Positions 17,399 to 27,580 of a DNA stretch of 64,000 bases are shown in pieces. Where the stretch lies: assembly GCF_900116705.1 (NCBI RefSeq), contig NZ_FPBP01000004.1, positions 124,001 to 188,000 of the forward strand. The letters run 5' to 3'. Source of the DNA: Halomonas korlensis. Its GTDB lineage: Bacteria > Pseudomonadota > Gammaproteobacteria > Pseudomonadales > Halomonadaceae. The position numbers and the translations under genes are program-made. Position 1 is the first letter of the stretch, and every line of letters starts with the position of its first letter. The notes below the pieces were generated by a model, which saw only the letters and a program-made list of their open reading frames with translations, did no database searches and was not told the origin of the DNA.

Positions 17399-17402
<4 letters not shown>
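15384..17402 (+). CDS. mnmC: Bifunctional tRNA 5-methylaminomethyl-2-thiouridine modification enzyme MnmC
   Basis: 672 residues from the GTG at 15384 (GGAG 9 nt upstream; the nearby ATG is followed at once by a stop). The amino domain is the MnmC2 methyltransferase with the SAM-binding loop GETGVGTGLNMLVAW (about 74-88) and the DAWFLDGFAPSRNPAMW motif (about 174-190). From about residue 272 the MnmC1 FAD-dependent oxidase begins with VAVIGAGIAGTSVAAAL. MnmC1 removes the carboxymethyl group from cmnm5U34 and MnmC2 methylates the product to mnm5(s2)U34 in the tRNA wobble position. Length matches E. coli (668). It ends overlapping the convergent yheU gene by 4 nt. Confidence 0.95.
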
Positions 17403-19731
<2,329 letters not shown>

Positions 19732-19780
19732 CTATAGCGAGGGAGCGTGAAGCTCGCGCGGTTCCCTAGCTTATCAAAGC

Positions 19781-19814
19781 GACAACCCCCGATGGGCCGC
19801 CATCGGGGGTTGTC
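19781..19814. terminator. Perfect 15 bp hairpin between zipA and ligA
   Basis: GACAACCCCCGATGG (19781-19795) pairs completely with CCATCGGGGGTTGTC (19800-19814) around loop GCCG. It follows zipA by 41 bp. T runs on either side are poor, so it may be an attenuator or RNA-end stabiliser as much as a terminator. Confidence 0.6.
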
Positions 19815-19855
19815 TTCCAGCTGGTTGACTTCCAACTTCAAGCTTACCGCTTTGG

Positions 19856-21538
19856 CTAATTCACCTGATAGCGGTTGAGACGATTGCGACGTTCGAACTC
19901 CTGCACGCGCTGACGAGCGAAGCCCACGGTCTGCGCCGTCATCACGCTGTGGTTCTCGTCCTTGAGCTCGCCGCCCAGATGACGAACGATCACCATGGCC
20001 GTTTCAACCATGGCCTCGAAGGCCGCCGTGGTATCGCTGGCGCCGGGCAGCGGCATCAGCAGCGTCACCCCGGTGGTCCGGAAATCGCCCATGGACTCGA
20101 TGGGGAAGGTGCCAGGCTTGAGCACGTTGACCATCGAGAACTGCAGCTGACTTTCCGGGTCCTCGGTCTCGAAGCGATGGAAAATGCCCATGTCGCGGCT
20201 GTAGCGAAGCCCACAGGTCAGCATCAGATCGAGCAACGCCGTGCCGGAGAAGCCCTGCGCGTCGCGTGACATGACGCTGATGACGATGATCTCCTCGGCA
20301 TGGCTCAGGGCATGGCGGGCATGCTCGGCGCTGACGTCGTGACGCAGGGCCTTCTCGAGTACCGGGTGTGCACGCACGACCTCGCTGTTGGCGTCTGCAT
20401 CACTCGAAAAGCCGTCATCGGCGGCCGGGAAGGCACGTGAGGCACCGCTATCACGCGGCATCTCGTCGGCGTGGCGGGCACGCGGTGGGGCAAACAGCGG
20501 ATCGTCATCATCGGCCTGAGCGATCCGGTCGGCCTCGCGGCGACGCCGTTCGGCTTCCTGCAACGCCTTGTCTTCCGCGGCCTGCTCCTGGGCCTGTCGA
20601 CGCAGTTCGGCATCGCGGGCGGCCTTGTGACTTCTCTCCTCTTCGCGGCGCACCTTATTGAGCCGCTTCTGTTCACGACGATCCGCCAGGCCCTGCTGGA
20701 ACGAGGCATACGAGCGCTGCATGCTGGCGCCCATGCGCCTGGAGCCACTCTTGAACGAATCACCGACGCCATCCAGATCCACCAGCCGGTAGCGCTCGGC
20801 ATCCTGGCTATCATCGTGATCTTCGGGCTCGGCCGCCAATCGGGCCTCGGCGGAGCTCGCGGCGAAATCGTCGTGATCGTTGTCCAGCGCGGAGAGGCTG
20901 GGCTCGCGACGCGTACCCTCGCTCATGGGGCTCTCGAGACCATCATGACGAGAGTTTTCAACAGCGTCATCGGAAGCCGCCGGGCGCTCGGGTATCGTCC
21001 CCCGCGTAACCCTCCCCGAAGCAGCAGTGGTCTCGCGAGCCGGTTGCCGCGCCGGCTCACTGGCAGGAGTAGACGCGGCAGTTGGTGCCGACACCCTGCT
21101 TACCGCCTCAGTGCGCTCGGTCGACATGCCAGGTGACTGCGTACGGGCATCATCACGAGGCGTCGCGTCGGCCGACGGGGATGGCGACGAATGGCGAGAC
21201 ATCGAGGTTTGCCGGGATCCCGCTCCGGCCCGCGACTCACCGAAGCCAGCCAGGACTCGAGAGCCACCGGGATGTTCCTGGCGCTGCAACTTGGGCTTGG
21301 CCTGGACCCCACTCGTTTCCGCGGGTCGAATGACTCGCGCCCCGCCATTGGGAAGTTCCCAGTTGATTTCGGCCTCTCGGGCCGCTGCTTCGGGGTCGAG
21401 ACTCGCATCTTTTGCGTCATCCGGGACCTCGTCGAGACGAGGAATTCGGCGCTGGCGCTGCAGGCGACGCACACCATCGATCACGATGAGTGTCACCAGC
21501 GCCAATCCCAGAATGATCAGCCACTCTCTAAGTTCCAT
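19856..21538 (-). CDS. zipA: Cell division protein ZipA
   Basis: 560 residues, longer than the 328 of E. coli. The start (MELREWLIILGLALVTLIVI) is the conserved amino-terminal membrane anchor with almost no periplasmic part. A very long, charged, Ser/Thr/Pro- and Arg-rich linker of about 370 residues, partly coiled coil (REQKRLNKVRREEERSHKA), follows. The last 140 residues are the FtsZ-binding ZipA domain (IIVISVMSRDAQGFSGTALL, LMLTCGLRYSRDMGIFHRF, TTGVTLLMPLPG). It tethers the Z ring to the membrane. The enlarged linker explains the length. Confidence 0.95.
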   Translation of the reverse strand: MELREWLIILGLALVTLIVIDGVRRLQRQRRIPRLDEVPDDAKDASLDPEAAAREAEINWELPNGGARVIRPAETSGVQAKPKLQRQEHPGGSRVLAGFGESRAGAGSRQTSMSRHSSPSPSADATPRDDARTQSPGMSTERTEAVSRVSAPTAASTPASEPARQPARETTAASGRVTRGTIPERPAASDDAVENSRHDGLESPMSEGTRREPSLSALDNDHDDFAASSAEARLAAEPEDHDDSQDAERYRLVDLDGVGDSFKSGSRRMGASMQRSYASFQQGLADRREQKRLNKVRREEERSHKAARDAELRRQAQEQAAEDKALQEAERRRREADRIAQADDDDPLFAPPRARHADEMPRDSGASRAFPAADDGFSSDADANSEVVRAHPVLEKALRHDVSAEHARHALSHAEEIIVISVMSRDAQGFSGTALLDLMLTCGLRYSRDMGIFHRFETEDPESQLQFSMVNVLKPGTFPIESMGDFRTTGVTLLMPLPGASDTTAAFEAMVETAMVIVRHLGGELKDENHSVMTAQTVGFARQRVQEFERRNRLNRYQVN

Positions 21539-21764
21539 GGGTCGTCATGCCTTTTGCTAAGGCGCCATGCCTGATGGTTGTTCGTCAACAGCATAGCGCG
21601 ATTGCCAAAAAAAGGGCCACTTTTTTATTTGTCAAGTTCAAAAACTTAATTACCTAACTCGACGCCGCCCTGTGCAATCGCCCTTCGTTTATCCCTAATA
21701 CTTCCGTGCAATGCAGCAATTATACCTTCCTTGTTACCTTGTTTCCCATTGACGTTCAAGCTCG

Positions 21765-24700
21765 TCAGGCCTCGGCCAGGGCCGCAGCCTCCTCGACCCC
21801 GACCGCCACCAAACGTGAAACCCCCGGCTCCTGCATGGTCACACCCATCAGCCGTTCCGAGGATTCCATGGCAATCTTGTTGTGCGTTATATAAATAAAC
21901 TGCACCGTTTCGGACATCTCTTTAACCAGCTTCGCATAGCGCCCGACATTGGCATCATCGAGTGGCGCATCCACCTCATCGAGCATGCAGAAAGGTGCCG
22001 GATTGAGCTGGAAAATGGCAAAGACCATCGACAATGCGGTCAGCGCCTTTTCACCCCCGGAAAGCAGATGAATGGTGCTGTTCTTCTTGCCGGGAGGGCG
22101 TGCCATGATCGCCACCCCGGTCTCCAGCAAATCATCGCCGGTCAGCGTCAGCCATGCCGTTCCACCACCGAAGACGCGGGGGAAAAGCGCCTGCAGGCCG
22201 TCGTTGACCCGCTCAAAGGTATCACGAAACCGCATGCGGGTTTCCTGATCGATGCGGCGAATCGCCCGGTCCAGCGTCTCCAGTGCCTCGCTCAGTTCGT
22301 TGTGCTGGGCTTCCAGATAGTCACGCCGCTCGGCCTGTTGATCGTACTCCTCGATCGCTGCCAGGTTAATCGCCCCCAGCCGGCGGAGCCTTTCGCCGAG
22401 CGCCTCGAGCCGCTCCTGCCAGGCGGAATCGGTCGCCTCGGGGTCCAGCGACTCGGTGAGCGCCACCGCGTCGTGACCCAGCTCGCGCAGCTGCTCGTCC
22501 TGGGTGTCGGCCTTGAGCGCCAACGCCTGGACCTGCATGCGCCCCTCCTGAAGGCGTTCGCGAATGCCTTCGAGGCTGCGTTCATGGCCCTGACGGGCCT
22601 GCTCATCCTCGCGCAGCCGTTCGACCAGCTCGGCGGCCCTGCTACGCACGGCGTTTAGCGCGCTCTCTTCCCGCTCGCGCCGGTCCAGGAGTTCGTCGAG
22701 ACGCTCGTGGCGCTCTTCCTCTGGCTCGCGCAGCGCCTCGCGTTCCACTTCGAGATCGGCGACGCGATGCTCCAGGCGCTCACGTGTCTCGTCGGCACGG
22801 CCCTGCTGTTCGGCGAGGCCGGCACGCTCGGTGACCAATCGCTGTTCGTCCAGCGCAAGCTGCTGAGCCTGCTCGGCCAGTGGGCGCTGGCGGCTGCGGA
22901 GCGCCATCAGGCGTTCACGCGCCTCGCGGCGCTCGCGCTCGAGGCGCTCGCGCTCGAGCGCCCCGTCTTCCAGCCGTGTCATAGCCTGCTGCCAGAGGTC
23001 TCGCTCCTCCTCCTGGGTCAGTACCGTCTCCTCGCGCGACTCGGCTAGGACAGCGAGTTCTTCGGCGAGTTCAGCCGAGCGACCCTCGAGATGCTCGAGC
23101 CGGCTGGAAAGCCCGCTATCCTGTACTGCCAGCTGCTGGCGCGCCTGGTCCAACCGCCGCTCTTCCAGGCGGCACGCCTCGAGGTCGGTTTCGACCTGCT
23201 CGACGCACTCGGCTGCCGCTTCCAGGCGCCCTTGCTGCTCGGCCAGGCGTGATTCACAGCGTGCCAGCGACTCCTTGACCTCGTCTTTCCGACGACGGCT
23301 CACCAGCAAGCCGTCGAGACCATCGCCCTGACCGCGATGACGCACCCAGTCGCGTCCCACCCAGAGCCCATCGGCGGTCATCAGGCTCGTGCCGGGCGCG
23401 AGACTCGCACGTGCCTCCCAGGCGATGTCACGCGAGGCCACGCACTGGATGTCGGCCAGCCACTGGCCGGCCGCCCCGGCCCCCTGGACGCGAGCGGCGA
23501 GGCTGCCGGCCGGCGCAGGCGGCTGCACGTCTTCGAGCAGGCCGAGTTCGCCGGGGGCGGCGTCGAGGGCGGCGTCGAGGGCGGCTTGCCCCGAAGAAAG
23601 AGACGCGTCGAGCGAGGTCATGCGGGCGCGCAACCAGGGCGCGAGCACCCAGGACACTGCGTCTTCCCAGCCGGCGTCGACTTCGAGTCTTTCGCCCAGC
23701 CGCGGCGCTGCCGCCAGAAGATGCTCGGCCAGGTGGGCGTCCATCGCCTCGTCATGATTGGTCAGTGCCGCCTCGATCAGCGCCTCCAGCGAGGCCAGCT
23801 CACCCTGCAGGGTGCTGCGGCGCTGGCGTTCGTCTTCGCGCTCGGCCTCGGTGAGGCGGGTTTGTTCGCGGGCCGCGTCGCGGCTCGTCTGTAGCTGGTC
23901 GCGGCGGGCTTCCTGCGCCTCTTGCTGCAGGTCCAGTTCGGCCAGGCGCTCGGCCAGCTCGCGGCGCTGTTCGCTGAGCCGGGCGATGTCGGGCAATTCT
24001 TCATGCTGCTGGCGTCGGCGGTGCTCGTCGGCATCGAGGCGTTCCAGGCGGCTCTCGATCTCGCGCAGGCGGTCCTGGCGGCGCTCGGCCTCGTGGCTGG
24101 CCTCGCGCCACTGTTCGCTGAAGGCTTCCCAGGCGGCGTCGGCCTCCTCGGCGAGGGGCTCGGCGTCTTCGAGAGCCGCTTCGAGCTCGGCGAGTTGTTC
24201 GGCGATCTCTTCCCGCTCGGGCGCCAGGGTCTCGAGGCGCGCCTCCAGCGCCGCCAGCCGTGCGCCGTCGTCCTCGCCCAGACGCGCAAGCTCGGTCAGC
24301 TCCCGGCGGGCGCTCTCCAGGTCGCGGGCGAGCTGGGCATCCCGAGTGCGGGCGTGCTCGAGATCCTGTTCGAGGCGCGCGATGGCGGTGGTGGTCTCGA
24401 AGAAGCGTGACTGTTGGGCATCGAGCTCGCCCGCCAGCCGGTCGTGGTCGGCGCGGGCCTGCTCGAGGCGTGTCTCGCATTGGCGCAGCCCCAGCACCTC
24501 GCGCTCGACGGCGGTCTCCAGCTCGCGTACGCGGTGTTCTTCCTCGGCCTGGCTGGCGCGCAAAGCGCGGGCGCGCAGCAGCGCCAGCTCGCCCTTCACC
24601 CGATGTTCTTCCTGCTTGAGGCTTTGATAGCGGCGGGCGGCCTCGGCCTGGCGCCACAGTCGCTCGAGCTGCTTGTCGAGTTCCTCGCGGATGTCTTCCA

Positions 24701-25280
24701 GGCGTTCGAGATTCTCGCGGGTTCGGCGCATGCGATTCTCAGTCTCGCGGCGCCGCTCCTTGTACTTGGAGATGCCAGCCGCCTCCTCGAGGGTCGCGCG
24801 CAGCTCCTCGGGACGCGCCTCGATCAGCCGCGAGATCATGCCCTGGCCGATGAGCGCATAGGAGCGCGGCCCCAGGCCGGTGCCCAGGAACAGGTCGGCG
24901 ATGTCGCGACGCCGACACTTCTGGCCATTGAAGAAGTAAGTGGACTGGGCGTCACGCGTGACCTGACGCTTGACCGCGATCTCGGCGTACTGCGCGTAGA
25001 CACCGCCCATGGCGCCGTCGCGGTTGTCGAAGTTCAGCTCGATGGAGGCCTGGCCGACCGGCTTGCGCGCGGTGGAGCCGTTGAAGATGACGTCGGTCAT
25101 CGACTCGCCGCGCAGGGTCTTGGCCGAGGATTCGCCCATCACCCAGCGTACGGCATCGATGATATTCGACTTGCCGCAACCGTTGGGCCCGACGATGGCG
25201 GTCATGTTGCCATCGAAGGGCACCGTCACGGGATCGACGAAGGACTTGAAACCGGCCAGGCGAATCGAGGTCAAGCGCAT
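21765..25280 (-). CDS. smc: Chromosome segregation protein SMC
   Basis: 1171 residues, standard for bacterial SMC. The amino ABC half has Walker A GPNGCGKSNIIDAVRWVMGE (about 32-51). Two long coiled coils flank a hinge near the middle (around AAPRLGERLEVDAGWEDAVS). The carboxyl half has the ABC signature LLSGGEKALTALS and Walker B PFCMLDEVDAPLDD. It forms the condensin that organises and segregates the chromosome. Its ATG at 25280 is only 4 nt after the ccmI stop, with a weak Shine-Dalgarno, so it appears translationally coupled to the ccm operon, an unusual link. Confidence 0.96.
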   Translation of the reverse strand: MRLTSIRLAGFKSFVDPVTVPFDGNMTAIVGPNGCGKSNIIDAVRWVMGESSAKTLRGESMTDVIFNGSTARKPVGQASIELNFDNRDGAMGGVYAQYAEIAVKRQVTRDAQSTYFFNGQKCRRRDIADLFLGTGLGPRSYALIGQGMISRLIEARPEELRATLEEAAGISKYKERRRETENRMRRTRENLERLEDIREELDKQLERLWRQAEAARRYQSLKQEEHRVKGELALLRARALRASQAEEEHRVRELETAVEREVLGLRQCETRLEQARADHDRLAGELDAQQSRFFETTTAIARLEQDLEHARTRDAQLARDLESARRELTELARLGEDDGARLAALEARLETLAPEREEIAEQLAELEAALEDAEPLAEEADAAWEAFSEQWREASHEAERRQDRLREIESRLERLDADEHRRRQQHEELPDIARLSEQRRELAERLAELDLQQEAQEARRDQLQTSRDAAREQTRLTEAEREDERQRRSTLQGELASLEALIEAALTNHDEAMDAHLAEHLLAAAPRLGERLEVDAGWEDAVSWVLAPWLRARMTSLDASLSSGQAALDAALDAAPGELGLLEDVQPPAPAGSLAARVQGAGAAGQWLADIQCVASRDIAWEARASLAPGTSLMTADGLWVGRDWVRHRGQGDGLDGLLVSRRRKDEVKESLARCESRLAEQQGRLEAAAECVEQVETDLEACRLEERRLDQARQQLAVQDSGLSSRLEHLEGRSAELAEELAVLAESREETVLTQEEERDLWQQAMTRLEDGALERERLERERREARERLMALRSRQRPLAEQAQQLALDEQRLVTERAGLAEQQGRADETRERLEHRVADLEVEREALREPEEERHERLDELLDRREREESALNAVRSRAAELVERLREDEQARQGHERSLEGIRERLQEGRMQVQALALKADTQDEQLRELGHDAVALTESLDPEATDSAWQERLEALGERLRRLGAINLAAIEEYDQQAERRDYLEAQHNELSEALETLDRAIRRIDQETRMRFRDTFERVNDGLQALFPRVFGGGTAWLTLTGDDLLETGVAIMARPPGKKNSTIHLLSGGEKALTALSMVFAIFQLNPAPFCMLDEVDAPLDDANVGRYAKLVKEMSETVQFIYITHNKIAMESSERLMGVTMQEPGVSRLVAVGVEEAAALAEA

Positions 25281-25284
25281 GAAA

Positions 25285-26526
25285 TTATTCGACGACCCGA
25301 TCGATGGTCAGCTCGACGGGCTCGTCAAGGCTACCGACCGTCACACCCTCAAGGCTGCCGAAGAGATCGCCGGGCTGCGGCGACGCCTGGCCGCTCGGCG
25401 AGACTCGCACGATCAAACGTGCCTCGTTCACCTGGGAGAGGTTCGCCTCCGGCGACATCGCCCGGCTGTCGTCGAGCACCACGCTGGTCGGCAGGTCGCC
25501 GGCACGCAGCTGGGCCACGGCCAACGGCGGCAGCTCGCCGGCCATGTCGCGGGCGACCACGAAGACGCGGGTATCGTCCTCGACCTCAGAGGCGAGGTCG
25601 GGATCCAGGCTGACGTTCACGCGGATGCCTGGCCCCTCGGCGGCGGCCATCTCGGCATCTTCCGGCGCCACCCCCATTCGCTGCTGGGCGACGCGGATGC
25701 CTTCACGCAGGGCATCGGCACTGCCCGGATCGTTCATCCCGGCGATGGCGCGCCGCCAGTGCTCGATGGCCTGGGCGAAGTCGCCACTGTCGAAGGCCGC
25801 GATGCCGAGCATGCCGAGCACCGTGGGCTGGCCAGAATCCTTCTCGAGCACCTCGTCGACCAGGGCCTGGACCTCGTCGGTCATTTCACGACCGGCGGCG
25901 AAGTAGCGGATCTGCGCCAGCTCCGCCAGCAGCGACGGCTCGCGCCCTTCCAGTTCGATCAACCGTTCCAGCGACGCAGTGGCCGCCTCGATGCGACCGG
26001 CATCGCGGTAGAGCGGAAACAGCGCCTTCCACACATTGGGGTTGTCGGCCTGACGCTCGGCCTGGCCCTCGAGACGCTCGATCAGCATGGCCAGCGAGCC
26101 ATCGGGATCGTTGATCACCGCCTGCTGAGCGGCATACAGGGCCAGGTCGTCCTCGGCGCCTTCCTGCTGATACCAGACGACACTCGCCACCACCACGGCC
26201 ACCATGAGGATTGGCACCATAAGGCGGCCAGCCGCCGCGGCGTGCAGCGGGTGGCGCGCCTGATGCTCGGTATCTTCAAGCAGGCTGCGCTCGAGTTCGA
26301 GACGATCCTCCTCGAGGCGAGCGTCGTCGATATCGCCACGCTCACGAGCGGCCTGCAGCGAGGCCAGGCGGCGCCGGTAGATCGCCAGGTTCTGGTCGGT
26401 GCTGCGATCATTGGCCTCGAAGTCGCGTTGCGCGGCACGCACGGCCGCGGCACGGCGCAGCGGCGCGACGAGCAACCACAGGGCGGGCAGCAACAAGATG
26501 GCGAAGGCTAGCCAGAGCAGAGTCAT
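25285..26526 (-). CDS. ccmI: Cytochrome c maturation protein CcmI
   Basis: 413 residues, overlapping ccmH by 4 nt (ATGA). The amino end has two membrane segments (LLWLAFAILLLPALWLLVAP; LMVPILMVAVVVASVVWYQQ) with a helical cytoplasmic loop between. The periplasmic part has TPR-like repeats (NPNVWKALFPLYRDAGRIEA; TVLGMLGIAAFDSGDFAQAI), and the last 120 residues form a separate beta-rich domain. CcmI chaperones apocytochrome c and hands it to the haem ligation complex CcmF/H. Confidence 0.92.
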   Translation of the reverse strand: MTLLWLAFAILLLPALWLLVAPLRRAAAVRAAQRDFEANDRSTDQNLAIYRRRLASLQAARERGDIDDARLEEDRLELERSLLEDTEHQARHPLHAAAAGRLMVPILMVAVVVASVVWYQQEGAEDDLALYAAQQAVINDPDGSLAMLIERLEGQAERQADNPNVWKALFPLYRDAGRIEAATASLERLIELEGREPSLLAELAQIRYFAAGREMTDEVQALVDEVLEKDSGQPTVLGMLGIAAFDSGDFAQAIEHWRRAIAGMNDPGSADALREGIRVAQQRMGVAPEDAEMAAAEGPGIRVNVSLDPDLASEVEDDTRVFVVARDMAGELPPLAVAQLRAGDLPTSVVLDDSRAMSPEANLSQVNEARLIVRVSPSGQASPQPGDLFGSLEGVTVGSLDEPVELTIDRVVE

Positions 26527-27062
26527 TCGGTCCTCTCGCGTTTGATGAGGGCATCGAGGCGGTCGCGCTCCTCGGCGGATAACTCACGGGCCGAGGCGTG
26601 GCGACGACCGCGCACGATCAGCGCCACCAACAGCAGGCCGAGCAGCACCAGGGCGACAGGCAGCCCCCACAGCAACAGCGTGCGGCCCTCGAGGCGCGGA
26701 TTGTAGAGCACATAGTCGCCGAAGCGCTCGACCATGAAGTCAATGATCTCCTTGTCCGAACGCCCATCCTGAAGCTGAAGGTAGACCCGCTCGCGCATAT
26801 CTCCGGCGATCGGCGACTCGGAGTCGTCAATGGCCTGATTCTCGCACTTCGGGCAGCGCAGGGTGGCGGTCAAGTCGCGGTAACGCTGCTCGGTGACCGG
26901 GTCGCTGAACTCCCGGACTTCCGAGGCGGCAAGGCCCGGCGTCGGCAACAGCAGGGCCATGCCCAGCATGAAACCCAGGCTCAACATGAAACCCAGACTT
27001 AATTTGAAGCCCAGGCCCAGCATGACATTGAGACGTAGCATGCGGTGTCGGTTCAGCGCCAT
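26523..27062 (-). CDS. ccmH: Cytochrome c maturation thiol-disulfide protein CcmH
   Basis: 179 residues from the ATG at 27062, overlapping ccmG by 10 nt. After the signal peptide comes the redox motif LRCPKCENQ, which reduces apocytochrome CxxCH cysteines, then a three-helix domain and a carboxyl membrane segment (LLLWGLPVALVLLGLLLVAL). The short form means CcmH and CcmI are separate genes, unlike the fused E. coli CcmH. Odd: the signal peptide is made of repeated LGFMLS-type units coded by an 18 bp tandem repeat. Confidence 0.93.
   Translation of the reverse strand: MALNRHRMLRLNVMLGLGFKLSLGFMLSLGFMLGMALLLPTPGLAASEVREFSDPVTEQRYRDLTATLRCPKCENQAIDDSESPIAGDMRERVYLQLQDGRSDKEIIDFMVERFGDYVLYNPRLEGRTLLLWGLPVALVLLGLLLVALIVRGRRHASARELSAEERDRLDALIKRERTE
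26968..27039 (-). repeat. 18 bp tandem repeat in the ccmH signal-peptide region
   Basis: Plus-strand units begin at 26968 (ATGAAACCCAGGCTCAAC), 26986 and 27004, with a weaker copy at 27022 and a half copy before 26968. They encode six-residue units like LGFMLS and LGFKLS that build the hydrophobic core. A gain or loss of a unit would keep frame. Confidence 0.8.
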
Positions 27063-27580
27063 TTTTCCACCTCCGGCAGTATGGTATCGCGCACGTCCTC
27101 CGGCTTGATATAGCCGGTGTGGTGGTAACGAATGATGCCGTCACGGTCGACCAGGAAGGTCTCCGGGGCGCCGTAGACGCCGAGGTCGAAGCCCAGTGTG
27201 CCTTCCGGGTCGAAGATGTTGACTTCGAAGGGATTGCCGTAGGTGTCGAGGAAATCACGCCCCTTGTCGCGGGTGTCCTTGTAATCGACCCCCACCAGGC
27301 GCACGCCCCGCTCGGCGAGGTCGAGCAGCTGGGGCATTTCCTGCTTGCAGGTCGGGCACCACTCGCCCCAGACGTTAACCAGGGTGACCTCGCCCTCGAG
27401 CAGTGACTCATCGACGACCCTGTCGGCATCCTCGAGGGTGGCGAGCTCGAAGGTTGGAAACTCCCGGGCCATCAGGGCCGAGTCGCGCTCGAAAGGATTG
27501 ATCGACAGCCCCATAAAGAGAAATATCCCTAACACGAGAAAGCCGACCAGGGGCAACAGCAACAGCAGGCGACGCTTCAT
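27053..27580 (-). CDS. ccmG: Thiol:disulfide interchange protein CcmG/DsbE
   Basis: 175 residues from the ATG at 27580, overlapping the ccmF stop (ATGA); upstream frame lies inside ccmF. An amino-terminal membrane anchor (LLLLLPLVGFLVLGIFLFMG) is followed by a periplasmic thioredoxin fold with active site WCPTC in VNVWGEWCPTCKQEMPQLL and the GVYGAPETFLVDRDG cis-Pro region. It keeps CcmH and apocytochrome c reduced, drawing electrons from a DsbD-type protein. Confidence 0.95.
   Translation of the reverse strand: MKRRLLLLLPLVGFLVLGIFLFMGLSINPFERDSALMAREFPTFELATLEDADRVVDESLLEGEVTLVNVWGEWCPTCKQEMPQLLDLAERGVRLVGVDYKDTRDKGRDFLDTYGNPFEVNIFDPEGTLGFDLGVYGAPETFLVDRDGIIRYHHTGYIKPEDVRDTILPEVEKWR

Noticed and set aside
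21539..21764. A gene or terminator between smc and zipA
   Set aside because: AT-rich, with T and A runs but no clear hairpin or frame; it probably holds the zipA promoter, which I could not define.
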